Part shown: positions 56,401 to 64,000 of the stretch, in pieces
How the letters are laid out: each line of letters begins with the position of its first letter
Position numbering within the stretch: the stretch's first letter is position 1
Assembly: GCF_007558865.1 (NCBI RefSeq)
Contig: NZ_VLPK01000001.1
Location: 1,860,001 to 1,924,000, forward strand
Length of the DNA stretch: 64,000 nucleotides
Source: Mucilaginibacter corticis
GTDB lineage: Bacteria; Bacteroidota; Bacteroidia; Sphingobacteriales; Sphingobacteriaceae
Direction: 5' to 3'
Notes under the pieces: generated by a model
What the model saw: only the letters and a program-made list of their open reading frames with translations
Database searches by the model: none
Told to the model about the DNA's origin: nothing
Translations under genes and position numbers: made by a program

Positions 56401-58434
56401 ATGGATACTTCTGCTATAAAATTACTTCCCGGCCGTTATTGTAACTCGTTGACCGAGTATTCGCGCTTTGTTACCCGCGAGGTTAATATTGGCGATGTAG
56501 CCATGGGCGGCAATAATCCCATCCGCATACAAAGCATGACCACTACCGATACCATGGATACCATTGGTACGGTTGAGCAGTCTATCCGGATGATAGAGGC
56601 TGGTTGCGAATACGTGCGGATTACCGCGCCAAGCATAAAAGAAGCGCAGAACCTTTTAGAAATAAAGAAACAATTACGCCAAAGAGGTTATAAAACCCCT
56701 TTAGTAGCCGATATCCATTTTACCCCCAACGCTGCAGAAGTTGCCGCGCGCATCGTAGAAAAAGTGCGGGTTAATCCCGGCAACTATGCCGATAAAAAGA
56801 AATTTGACCAGATAGATTATACCGATGCACAGTACCAGGGCGAATTGGACCGCATTTACCAGAAATTCGCGCCACTGGTAAAAATTTGCAAGGAGTATGG
56901 TACCGCCATGCGTATCGGCACCAATCACGGGTCGTTAAGCGACCGGATCATGAGCCGTTACGGTGATACTCCGCAGGGGATGGTAGAGTCGGCTATGGAG
57001 TTTATGCGGATGTGCGAGACGCTGAACTATTATAACCTGGTGATCTCCATGAAGTCGAGCAATCCGCAGGTAATGGTGCAGGCTTATCGTTTACTGGTTG
57101 AAACAATGGTTGCCGAAGGTATGAATTACCCGCTGCACCTGGGCGTTACCGAAGCCGGCGACGGCGAGGATGGCCGTATCAAATCGGCCGTCGGTATTGG
57201 TACCTTGCTTGAGGACGGCCTGGGTGATACCGTCCGCGTATCCCTTACCGAAGAACCAGAAGCCGAAGCACCGGTGGCTATTGCGCTGGTAAACCGCTAT
57301 GTTGAACGTGGTAAGCTTAAAGGTGAAAGGCAAAAGGTAAAAGGTGATGTCACTGTTGAAGAAAACCTTTCACCTTTAACCTTTGACCTTTTACCTCCAC
57401 AATACAATCCCTACGAGTACAAAAAACGTGATACCTACGAAGCCAATGCCTTTATAGGCGGGCACATGGTACCGCGTGTGGTGGTTGATCTGTCGAAAGA
57501 AAATTTGAAGGATGCCTCGGTGTTGAATGCCGCCGGATATCTTTATTCGCCATTGCTGGATAAATATAATATGGCCGACCAGTCGGTTGATTTTGTTTAT
57601 TTTGGAGATGAACTGCCATCGTTCAACCTGCCATCAAATTTAAAACAGCTGTATAATTACAAGACCTGGAAAAAACTGGCCGATAAAACCCTATGCCACC
57701 CGGTATTTACCTTGACAGAATTTATTGAAGCTGACGACCAATCATCGGCCTTAAACCTGGTGAGGATAAAACCTGCGGATATAGACTCGGATGCGTTTGG
57801 TTCCTTGCCGTTCAGTAATTCGCTGGTTTTTGTTTTAGAAACCGATGCCGCACACGGCATGGCCGACCATCGCGCGTTCTTCTTTAAAATGGAAGAGTTG
57901 GGATTGGATGTGCCGGTAATTATAAAGCGTTCTTACAGCTTTAATACTCAAGACTCGGAACTCAAGACTCAAGACTTACAGCTTTTTTCCGCCACCGACT
58001 TAGGCGCTTTGCTGATAGACGGTTTTGGTGACGGTATCTGGATTGACGCACCGGAAGTGGATGTAAAAACCATTACCTCAACAGCCTTTGGTATTTTGCA
58101 GGCTACACGCTCACGCATCTCAAAAACAGAATATATTTCATGCCCAAGCTGCGGCCGTACCTTGTTCGATCTGATGGTTACCACACAGATGATCCGCAGC
58201 CGTACCAGCCACTTAAAAGGATTGAAGATCGGTATTATGGGCTGTATCGTAAACGGACCCGGCGAAATGGCGGATGCCGATTACGGCTATGTTGGTTCGG
58301 GAACTGATAAAGTAACCCTTTATCGCGGTAAGGAAGCAGTGAAGAAAAATATCAGCGCCACAAACGCCCTTGACGAATTGATCGGCATCATCCGCGAGGA
58401 TGGAAACTGGATAGAACCTAGTTTAGCGGAGTAA
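56401..58434 (+). CDS. ispG: 4-hydroxy-3-methylbut-2-en-1-yl diphosphate synthase
   Basis: IspG reduces MEcPP to HMBPP in the MEP isoprenoid pathway, using a 4Fe-4S cluster. The 677-residue form has the large insertion typical of Bacteroidota and plants. The TIM-barrel part (to about 300) carries SMTTTDTMDTIGTV and TEAGDGEDGRIKSAVGIGTL. Cluster ligands are Cys581 and Cys584 (CPSCGRT) and Cys615 (MGCIVNGPGE, with Glu622). Two stretches of repeat-like DNA sit inside the gene (57319-57396 and 57946-57979), adding peptides rich in Lys/Gln. It overlaps the convergent monooxygenase-like gene by 17 bases. Confidence 0.95.
   Translation: MDTSAIKLLPGRYCNSLTEYSRFVTREVNIGDVAMGGNNPIRIQSMTTTDTMDTIGTVEQSIRMIEAGCEYVRITAPSIKEAQNLLEIKKQLRQRGYKTPLVADIHFTPNAAEVAARIVEKVRVNPGNYADKKKFDQIDYTDAQYQGELDRIYQKFAPLVKICKEYGTAMRIGTNHGSLSDRIMSRYGDTPQGMVESAMEFMRMCETLNYYNLVISMKSSNPQVMVQAYRLLVETMVAEGMNYPLHLGVTEAGDGEDGRIKSAVGIGTLLEDGLGDTVRVSLTEEPEAEAPVAIALVNRYVERGKLKGERQKVKGDVTVEENLSPLTFDLLPPQYNPYEYKKRDTYEANAFIGGHMVPRVVVDLSKENLKDASVLNAAGYLYSPLLDKYNMADQSVDFVYFGDELPSFNLPSNLKQLYNYKTWKKLADKTLCHPVFTLTEFIEADDQSSALNLVRIKPADIDSDAFGSLPFSNSLVFVLETDAAHGMADHRAFFFKMEELGLDVPVIIKRSYSFNTQDSELKTQDLQLFSATDLGALLIDGFGDGIWIDAPEVDVKTITSTAFGILQATRSRISKTEYISCPSCGRTLFDLMVTTQMIRSRTSHLKGLKIGIMGCIVNGPGEMADADYGYVGSGTDKVTLYRGKEAVKKNISATNALDELIGIIREDGNWIEPSLAE
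57319..57396. repeat. Inverted AAAGGTGA-type repeat inside ispG
   Basis: AAAGGTGAAAGGCAAAAGGT (57319-57338) and its continuation to 57347 are mirrored by CCTTTCACCTTTAACCTTTG (57366-57385) and on to 57396, as an imperfect inverted repeat of 29-31 bases per arm. It translates in frame as KLKGERQKVKGDVTVEENLS and adjoining residues, in a non-catalytic linker. It looks like an intergenic-style repeat captured in a coding gene. Confidence 0.6.
57946..57979. repeat. Period-7 repeat inside ispG
   Basis: The sequence ACTCAAG-ACTCGGA-ACTCAAG-ACTCAAG-ACTTAC is a heptanucleotide array with one imperfect unit. It codes for NTQDSELKTQDLQLFS in the second half of IspG. Since 7 is not a multiple of 3, gain or loss of one unit would shift the frame. 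Confidence 0.75.
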
Positions 58435-58735
58435 ACTCGGCAAATAAACTGGCCGATTCAGGCAAACGGTTTAACGGGGTATATGTACAAACTTCGGCAT
58501 ATTCGCGCCACATTTTTTGTACCTGCTCGTTAGTGTGGGCCTTTTTCATGGCCTGTTCTGATTTCCATTCAAAAACTTCAACTATTGTTCCGTCTTTGGT
58601 TTCTAATATAAATGATTCTTTGTCTGTTGCCAGCCCTGCCTCTTTTAAACAAGGTACATACTTTTTAATAAGCGTTCGTAAGGCCGCTTCTTTACCCGGC
58701 ATCGGCTTATAGGCAACTATTGCTACTCGTCCCAT
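58418..58735 (-). CDS. Antibiotic biosynthesis monooxygenase-like protein
   Basis: A 105-residue ferredoxin-like-fold protein (MGRVAIVAYKPMPGKEAALR to about 105) of the ABM family: paired VAYKPMPGKEAALRTLIKKY and FILETKDGTIVEVFEWKSEQ halves. ABM proteins bind flavin or quinones or have unknown roles. I place the start at 58735; the upstream ATG at 58753 would leave only seven bases after the minus-7 box. Its 3' end overlaps the ispG 3' end by 17 bases. Confidence 0.78.
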   Translation of the reverse strand: MGRVAIVAYKPMPGKEAALRTLIKKYVPCLKEAGLATDKESFILETKDGTIVEVFEWKSEQAMKKAHTNEQVQKMWREYAEVCTYTPLNRLPESASLFAEFTPLN

Positions 58736-58760
58736 ATCTTTATTTTGTTGCATTTTATTG

Positions 58761-58768
58761 CAAAAATA
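58761..58768 (-). promoter_or_regulatory. Promoter box of the ABM-like gene
   Basis: TATTTTTG on the minus strand (58768-58761) matches TAnnTTTG. It is 25 bases before ATG 58735 and only seven before ATG 58753. Confidence 0.45.
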
Positions 58769-58992
58769 CGAATTTTAAAGCTAATTTGGTGTTAACTTAT
58801 CAATAAATCTGTTTATCTATTGCGAATGTTTATATAAAATGGCTTTAATATGATTTTATAAAAATGCGATAGACTTTAAAATTTATAGCTTATCCTGTCC
58901 TATACTTACCATTCTGATAAGCCTGGTCGTCATTTTGCAAATTTTAAAACTCTGCAGGTGCTTAATGGTTAGAGTTAAAACAAATAAGCATT

Positions 58993-60729
58993 ATGGCAAA
59001 AAGTGTTGCAGATCAACTGGTACAAATGCTGGTAAACGCCGGTATTAAAAGAATATACGCTGTAACCGGCGATAGTTTAAACGAAGTAAACGATGCCGTT
59101 AGGCGTGAGGGCAGCATAAAATGGGTACATGTGCGGCATGAAGAGGCAGGCGCGTTCGCCGCAAGTGCCGAAGCCCAGTTAAACGGGTTTGCCTGCTGCG
59201 CAGGCAGCAGCGGCCCGGGGCATGTACACTTAATTAACGGCTTGTATGACGCGCATAAATCAGGCGCGCCGGTAATTGCCATCGCATCAACGGTAATGAG
59301 TACCGAATTTGGTACCGATTATTTCCAGGAAACCAATACCATAAAGTTATTTGACGATTGCAGTTATTACAACCAAATGGCTACTACGCCGGCGCAGTTC
59401 CCGCGGATGCTGCAGGCGGGTATACAACATGCTTTACATAAAAAAGGGGTAGCCGTAATTGGCCTGCCCGGCGATCTGACCAAAATGGATGCTGATGAAG
59501 GCGTTTCATCAACACAAAATTATAATCCTGTAGCAGAAGTAAGGCCGTTGGCAAAAGATCTGCAACAACTGGCAGACTTGATAGATCAGCATAAAAAAAT
59601 CACCATCTTTTGCGGTATCGGTGCGAGCGGTGCCCATGACGAGGTAGTGGCCCTGGCCGGTAAATTAAATGCCACCGTTGGTTATTCGTTTAAAGGCAAA
59701 ATGAGTATCCAGTATGATAACCCTAACGAAGTTGGTATGACCGGTTTATTGGGTTTACCATCTGCTTTTCACAGCATGCACGAGTGCGACTTGCTGATAT
59801 TGCTGGGCACAGATTTCCCTTACGCGCAGTTTATGCCGCCAAAGTGTAAAATTGTGCAGGTGGATATCAAACCCGAGCGCCTGGGCCGCCGCGCTAAAGT
59901 TGACGTAGGTTTATGCGGATCGATAAAGGATACTTTAACAGCCCTGTTGCCATTGGTTGCCCAAAAAACTGATGATAGCTTTTTAAAAGCTCAACTTGAG
60001 CTGTATGCCGAAGTAAAAAAACAAATGCAAAGCTACGTGGATGACGGCGGCGAGACAGATAAGATCCACCCTGAAATGGTAGCCGGTGTATTAGATAAAC
60101 TGGCTACTGATGATGCCATCTTTACGGTAGATACCGGTATGTCATGCGTTTGGGGCGCTCGTTATATTAACGCTACAGGTAAGCGCGAAATGCTGGGGTC
60201 ATTCAACCATGGATCGATGGCTAATGCTATGCCGATGGCTATCGGTGCAGCTTTTGCCCAACCCGACAGGCAGGTAATAGCCATGTGCGGTGACGGCGGT
60301 ATATCCATGTTGCTGGGCGACCTGGCGACAATTGCCCAATATAAATTACCGGTTAAGATCATCATATTTAATAACCGGTCGTTAGGGATGGTGAAATTGG
60401 AAATGGAAGTTGCCGGGCTGCCCGATTGGCAAACCGATATGGTAAATCCTGATTTTGCCTTGGTGGCACAGGCCATGGGCATTAAAGGCATGACTGTAAC
60501 AGAACCCGCCGATGTCAAAACCGCGTTGCAGGAAGCCCTGAACTTTAATGGTCCGGTATTAGTAAACATAATGACCGATCCGAACGCCTTAGCCATGCCG
60601 CCAAAAATTGAATTTGAACAGGTAAAAGGCATGGCGCTATCCATGACCAAACTGGTACTAAACGGCAGGATGGAAGAGGTGTTGGATACCCTTAAATCAA
60701 ATTATAAGCATTTGAAGGAAGTTTTGTAG
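58993..60729 (+). CDS. poxB: Pyruvate oxidase / ubiquinone-dependent pyruvate dehydrogenase
   Basis: A 578-residue thiamine-diphosphate enzyme that converts pyruvate to acetate and CO2, passing electrons to quinone. Features are the N-terminal TPP half with catalytic Glu50 (HEEAGAFAASAEAQ), the central FAD/nucleotide domain (IFCGIGASG, about 210-218), and the C-terminal TPP-binding GDGGISMLLGDLATIAQYKL near 434-453. The C-terminal end MEEVLDTLKSNYKHLKEVL is amphipathic, like the membrane-binding tail of E. coli PoxB. The gene is single, with a 239-base upstream region. A period-7 repeat begins at the base after the stop. Confidence 0.92.
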   Translation: MAKSVADQLVQMLVNAGIKRIYAVTGDSLNEVNDAVRREGSIKWVHVRHEEAGAFAASAEAQLNGFACCAGSSGPGHVHLINGLYDAHKSGAPVIAIASTVMSTEFGTDYFQETNTIKLFDDCSYYNQMATTPAQFPRMLQAGIQHALHKKGVAVIGLPGDLTKMDADEGVSSTQNYNPVAEVRPLAKDLQQLADLIDQHKKITIFCGIGASGAHDEVVALAGKLNATVGYSFKGKMSIQYDNPNEVGMTGLLGLPSAFHSMHECDLLILLGTDFPYAQFMPPKCKIVQVDIKPERLGRRAKVDVGLCGSIKDTLTALLPLVAQKTDDSFLKAQLELYAEVKKQMQSYVDDGGETDKIHPEMVAGVLDKLATDDAIFTVDTGMSCVWGARYINATGKREMLGSFNHGSMANAMPMAIGAAFAQPDRQVIAMCGDGGISMLLGDLATIAQYKLPVKIIIFNNRSLGMVKLEMEVAGLPDWQTDMVNPDFALVAQAMGIKGMTVTEPADVKTALQEALNFNGPVLVNIMTDPNALAMPPKIEFEQVKGMALSMTKLVLNGRMEEVLDTLKSNYKHLKEVL

Positions 60730-60762
60730 CAGTTGGCAGTAATTGGTTGGCAGTTGGCACGG
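60730..60762. repeat. CAGTTGG-type repeat after poxB
   Basis: CAGTTGG occurs at 60730-60736, directly after the poxB stop, and again at 60751-60757, with a related TTGGTTGG word between. The word is the reverse complement of the CCAACTG unit at 61528-61562. Confidence 0.65.
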
Positions 60763-60783
60763 TTATTTTTGTCAATTATTATG

Positions 60784-61434
60784 TCAATTTTGAAATTTCA
60801 CAGGCAAAGTAAACGACGAGTTAACGGGCTTACCTTGTAGGGTAGCCGGTGCCCATTTTGGTGATAATTTTATTACTCTTAAAGCCTCTTTGTCACTGGA
60901 TGCATCTAAACTGGCTATTACTCTGAGGTTTTTTACTTTGCCCGATGTATCAACATCAAAACGTAACCTCACTTCACCGTTTCTACCTTTATAATTTAAG
61001 TGTTTTTTTAAAAAAATGTCTAATGCTTCTTTGCCGCCAATAAATTGCGGCGATGAATTAATTATCGCAATTTCTCCCATTAGAATGCGTCCCGAATGAT
61101 ACGCGTTGGTATCGGTTTTTGGGACGTTGTTTTGCGCTATTGCTTTGATATTAAATAAATTAAAGCCGACCAATACCATTGCAGCCGAAACCCATTTTTT
61201 CCAAACTGGAATAATGCGTGGCTGCACTGATGCCTGCGATGCCGTGAACCTTCCGCAGATATTAGAATTATTTTCTGATAAAATTAGATCGAGATCGTTT
61301 TGAGTGCTATTGGTAAAATCGAAAACCTTTTTTTGGCAAAGCTGACAATTTCTGCCGCCGGTTGTTGTTGCCATACTATCCCAATCTGCACAGCAATTAA
61401 ATTTTAGTTGAGCGTTAATGATTTGCTTATCCAT
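60784..61434 (-). CDS. Energy-transducer TonB-like C-terminal domain protein
   Basis: A 216-residue protein. The N-terminus has a CxxC motif (GGRNCQLCQKKVFDFT, near 27-42) of a kind found in Bacteroidota regulatory/CarboxypepD proteins. A hydrophobic segment (WVSAAMVLVGFNLFNIKAIA, about 81-100) suggests a membrane anchor. The C-terminal 90 residues (GGKEALDIFLKKHLNY, EVRLRFDVDTSGKVKNLRVI, SSFTLPVKF) are a TonB_C-like fold, which contacts receptors in the periplasm. It lacks the Pro-rich spacer of TonB, so the role is uncertain. It may be a one-TM sensor or anchor. Confidence 0.8.
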   Translation of the reverse strand: MDKQIINAQLKFNCCADWDSMATTTGGRNCQLCQKKVFDFTNSTQNDLDLILSENNSNICGRFTASQASVQPRIIPVWKKWVSAAMVLVGFNLFNIKAIAQNNVPKTDTNAYHSGRILMGEIAIINSSPQFIGGKEALDIFLKKHLNYKGRNGEVRLRFDVDTSGKVKNLRVIASLDASSDKEALRVIKLSPKWAPATLQGKPVNSSFTLPVKFQN

Positions 61435-61527
61435 ATTTCTTTTATTTAAAAACAGGATGCAGCATCAGCGCAAATTCCATAAAAGTATTTTATAAATAAA
61501 ATTCGCAAGCTGGCAGAGATTATTTTT

Positions 61528-61562
61528 GCCAACTGCCAACTGCCAACTGCCAACTGCCAACT
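61528..61562. repeat. Heptanucleotide tandem array (GCCAACT)5
   Basis: Five perfect copies of GCCAACT run from 61528 to 61562 and end one base before the stop codon (61564-61566) of the minus-strand MBL gene. The same motif is inverted at 60730 and occurs in the rRNA spacers. Confidence 0.9.
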
Positions 61563-61563
61563 G

Positions 61564-62562
61564 TTAACTCATAAATGGTTTCCACCATCTCGAATTATAT
61601 GCGCCATTCACTTCCGTTGGTTTGCCCGGTTCGGGTACAAAGAGTTCTATTTTTTTGTCGATGGCGTATTGTTGTAGCCGCTCTATGGGTTCAAACCAGT
61701 CATGCAGGGCAAGATTGAAGGTGCCCCAGTGTATGGGCATCATCAGTTTTGCGTTGAGTTGCAGGAACGCGTTCGATGCATTATCTGGCCCCATATGGAT
61801 ATCGGGCCAGTATTGGCCGTAGGCGCCTATCTCCAGCATGGCCAGGTCGAACGGGCCAAAGGCTTCGCCGATATCTTTAAAGCCGGGGAAATAGCCCGAA
61901 TCGGCACCAAAGAAAATATTGTGCTTGCTGCCTTTGATCACAAACGACGACCATAAAGTTTCATTCCGCCCAAAAATACCCCTGCCCGAAAAATGCCTTG
62001 AGGGCGTAGCTGTAATTACGCAATCATGATCTATCATGGCGCTGTCGCCCCAATCCAGTTCGGTAATATAGTTTTTAACAATGCCAAAGCTTTCCAGGTG
62101 TTTGCTTACGCCCAGCGAGCAATAAAACGGAACAGTATTACCCGCAAAATATTTGATGGTGGCTTTGTCCAAATGATCGTAATGATCATGCGATATAATT
62201 ATCGCATCCAACGGCGGCAGATCGCTTAGTTGTATGGGTGGATCAAAAAAACGTTTAGGCCCCATCAACTGGGTAAATGATACGCGCTGGCTCCAAACCG
62301 GGTCGGTTAAGATGGTGCGCCCGTCAATTTCAATTAATAAACTCGAGTGCCCAATCAGAGTGATGCGTAAGCCGCTTTTTGGCGGTGTTTGGTATATCGA
62401 TGGATCCGTTTTAAATGGCCCTAACTTTTTTTTAGGGACAACTTCGGCTTTATTGGTGGCATAAGCCCGCATCATCGGGATAATGTCGCCCGGTTTAACC
62501 TCGCCGGTAGGTATGGGGTTTAAAAATTTTCGGCCTTGTTTTTTTGATGGAGATATGCCCAT
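61564..62562 (-). CDS. MBL-fold metal-dependent hydrolase (UlaG/NAPE-PLD-like)
   Basis: A 332-residue metallo-beta-lactamase-fold enzyme. The metal site is HDHYDHLD with His125, His127, Asp129 and His130, in ISHDHYDHLD; another ligand region is GADSGYFPGF. Its position resembles the NAPE-PLD and UlaG subfamilies, which act on phosphodiesters or lactones. Residues 1-60 are a family-specific lead. No signal peptide is seen, so a cytoplasmic location is likely. The 3' end is bordered by the GCCAACT array. Confidence 0.87.
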   Translation of the reverse strand: MGISPSKKQGRKFLNPIPTGEVKPGDIIPMMRAYATNKAEVVPKKKLGPFKTDPSIYQTPPKSGLRITLIGHSSLLIEIDGRTILTDPVWSQRVSFTQLMGPKRFFDPPIQLSDLPPLDAIIISHDHYDHLDKATIKYFAGNTVPFYCSLGVSKHLESFGIVKNYITELDWGDSAMIDHDCVITATPSRHFSGRGIFGRNETLWSSFVIKGSKHNIFFGADSGYFPGFKDIGEAFGPFDLAMLEIGAYGQYWPDIHMGPDNASNAFLQLNAKLMMPIHWGTFNLALHDWFEPIERLQQYAIDKKIELFVPEPGKPTEVNGAYNSRWWKPFMS

Positions 62563-62613
62563 GGGTAAAATGTCTTATCAGGTAAATACCGGCAACGGTG
62601 TAATTGTTGGCAT

Positions 62614-63444
62614 TTATTTATTAAAAAAGTTAATGGCGCGGTCGCAAAAATCATGCAACTGTGCCGGTAATGTGTTTGCAGCATAGGGGTGCGTGCCGCC
62701 AAAGGTATGGTCGCCATTCTTAATGATGGAAAGTTCAGCCTTGGGTTGCGCTTTCTTTAGATCTTCGGCATGGCTAAGCGGTACGGTTTTATCTTCGTCG
62801 CCGTGGACGATCAGCCAGGGCTGGGTTATGGTTGCCGCTTTCGCCAGGATGTCCAACCTACCCGGGTTGCGATGCATGTCATCCAGCAGGGTTGACTTTA
62901 ACGGCATTTGCTGGTTGGTACGGCTGTTAAGCATGTACAAAATTCCCTGTAAGCGCCATTGTTCCTCGGCAGCTTTTGGCCATAAATTATAAAATGTGGC
63001 TAATGATGCCATGCTTACCAGTTTCTTTACGCGCTTATCCTCGGCAGTTTTAATAATGCTGATGCCGCCGCCCATGCTATGGCCTATCAGATAAACACCA
63101 TCGGCACGGGGTATAGCCGAACCATTGCAGGCAAAATCAATCACCGCTTTCAGGTCGTCCAACTCAATCGAAAATGTATTATCGCTAAAGGCTATCAGGT
63201 CGGCAAAGTCAATAGGATTATCGGGCGTGGTACCATTATGGCTAAAATTGAACTTTAAAAACCGGTAGCCATTTTGTGCAAAATAATTTGCCACCAGGTT
63301 ATGCGTACCCCAGTCTTTAAAACCTTTAAAGCCATGGGCAAAGATAACAAGCGGAGCGGTTTTATGCCGGCTGTCGTATGTAAGGTCCATCAGCATGGCC
63401 CTGCCTTTAGCGCCGGGGAGTGTGAAATATTCTTTTTTGATCAT
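62614..63444 (-). CDS. Alpha/beta hydrolase
   Basis: A protein of 276 residues starting MIKKEYFTLPGAKG. It carries the HGFKGFKDW oxyanion region, the nucleophile elbow GHSMGGG, a candidate acid Asp in VHGDEDKTVPL and a C-terminal His in NGDHTFGG. Triad geometry fits a serine hydrolase. It resembles dienelactone-type or X-Pro-like small hydrolases; substrate unknown. I choose ATG 63444; an upstream TTG at 63486 would overlap the DoxX-like gene region. It lies 43 bases downstream of that gene on the same strand. Confidence 0.87.
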   Translation of the reverse strand: MIKKEYFTLPGAKGRAMLMDLTYDSRHKTAPLVIFAHGFKGFKDWGTHNLVANYFAQNGYRFLKFNFSHNGTTPDNPIDFADLIAFSDNTFSIELDDLKAVIDFACNGSAIPRADGVYLIGHSMGGGISIIKTAEDKRVKKLVSMASLATFYNLWPKAAEEQWRLQGILYMLNSRTNQQMPLKSTLLDDMHRNPGRLDILAKAATITQPWLIVHGDEDKTVPLSHAEDLKKAQPKAELSIIKNGDHTFGGTHPYAANTLPAQLHDFCDRAINFFNK

Positions 63445-63487
63445 TGTGAGATAGTCAATATTACCACAATCAGCAACGTCAACCAAA

Positions 63488-63889
63488 TTATAGATGATTT
63501 TTATGCGGAGTTGTTACACGTTCCGTTTTTACATACCACCACGCCCACAAAATCAACAGCGGCTGTAACAACAAACGCAGCCAGGCAACCAAAGGGGTAA
63601 CAGTAAACGTACCTAAGGTAAATGGTGCATCAATGATCATCTGGATATGTACGGGCAAAAAGGCTATTAACATCAAACAAATACCTAATGTTGCATAAGT
63701 GCGGGTATTTTTAAAAGCAAGCAATAGTCCGAAGCAAATTTCGATTACGCCCGACAAATAATTTACAAATATGGGAAACGGAATATAATGCGGAATAATG
63801 CGGATGTATGACGCCGGGTTACGAAAATGATTGATCCCTGTGTACAGGTAGCCAATTATGAGAATCAGCAGACTTGCCTTTTTTATCAT
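63488..63889 (-). CDS. DoxX-family membrane protein
   Basis: A 133-residue inner-membrane protein with four hydrophobic helices (about 6-24, 44-62, 68-86, 105-122). The segments ILIIGYLYTGINHFRNPASY and VNYLSGVIEICFGLLLAFKN are DoxX-type. It is the second DoxX protein in the window. It is followed by the alpha/beta hydrolase on the same strand and may be in one operon with it. The 111 bases upstream to the window end hold no gene that I see. Confidence 0.83.
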   Translation of the reverse strand: MIKKASLLILIIGYLYTGINHFRNPASYIRIIPHYIPFPIFVNYLSGVIEICFGLLLAFKNTRTYATLGICLMLIAFLPVHIQMIIDAPFTLGTFTVTPLVAWLRLLLQPLLILWAWWYVKTERVTTPHKNHL

Positions 63890-64000
63890 TTTTGTAATTT
63901 TGATGCCGTTTTGTATGGTTTAGTTACGTTTTTTGCTGTTAAACAGATGTTTTAATAAAAACAGCGCGATTATTTATAAGCATTCTAAATACCACTGTAT

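Overview
The window looks like a chromosomal segment of a Bacteroidota bacterium of the family Sphingobacteriaceae, most likely Mucilaginibacter or a close relative. The 16S rRNA reads like that genus from memory. Many genes carry the Bacteroidota sigma-ABfr minus-7 box (TAnnTTTG) and start codons lack clear Shine-Dalgarno sequences. The gene content is typical of the phylum: DUF5686, GLPGLI, OMP_b-brl_3 receptors, CarboxypepD_reg-like domains, and a chromosomal DUF6364/PIN toxin-antitoxin pair. I see no prophage, integrase, transposase gene or CRISPR array, so this is mostly core chromosome. The unusual features are dispersed small repeats and regulatory DNA.

Layout. At 1-3.1 kb a minus-strand run holds a DUF6364 antitoxin, a PIN toxin, pheS and a lipoprotein cut by the window edge, with kbl upstream. 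At 3.2-11 kb are plus-strand envelope and housekeeping genes: a DUF5686 outer-membrane protein, trhO (tRNA U34 hydroxylation), an M15 peptidase, a MacB/FtsX-type permease and a DUF4846 protein. At 11.1-12.9 kb are an orphan gene and an RsmF-like rRNA methyltransferase. At 12.97-19.19 kb is one complete rRNA operon (16S, tRNA-Ile, tRNA-Ala, 23S, 5S), with three tandem promoters, boxA-like sites, long processing stems and a terminator. At 19.3-28.6 kb are a DUF922 protein, ftcD, a TonB-receptor-like barrel with a GLPGLI partner, an esterase and a ClC channel. At 28.9-32.4 kb three tandem paralogues encode secreted CarboxypepD_reg proteins.

At 32.4-37 kb is a signalling and repeat-rich zone: a diadenylate-cyclase-like DACNV protein, an SRPBCC protein, a class III nucleotide cyclase, small genes including a DUF2158 protein missed by length filters, a single-domain response regulator, and several palindromic elements. 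At 37.2-44.3 kb topoisomerase IV subunits parE and parC are separated by cdd, an NTF2-like protein, a YdeI-like protein and a VOC pseudogene. At 44.4-50.4 kb are a TPR protein, two methyltransferases, an aldose-epimerase-like protein, a P4-type acid phosphatase, a DoxX protein and a TIM-barrel-like lipoprotein. At 50.6-56.3 kb are a secreted protein, MlaE/MlaF lipid-transport ABC components, an SDR, a PspC/LiaF-like envelope-stress pair and an RDD protein. At 56.4-63.9 kb are ispG, a monooxygenase-like protein, poxB, a TonB-C protein, an MBL hydrolase, an alpha/beta hydrolase and a DoxX protein.

The most distinctive signals are: (1) a dispersed family of 7-bp-period repeats (GTTGGCA/CCAACTG, GTCATTA, ACTCAAG) in the rRNA spacers, directly after stop codons, and inside the essential gene ispG; (2) repeat or palindrome sequence inside coding regions of ispG and parC; (3) a DAC-like protein whose RHR motif reads RHL, close to a class III cyclase with a guanylyl-cyclase-like Glu at the purine-selecting position; (4) three tandem rRNA promoters; (5) a toxin-antitoxin promoter whose minus-7 box is bracketed by a 10-bp direct repeat, with pheS downstream in the same transcription unit.
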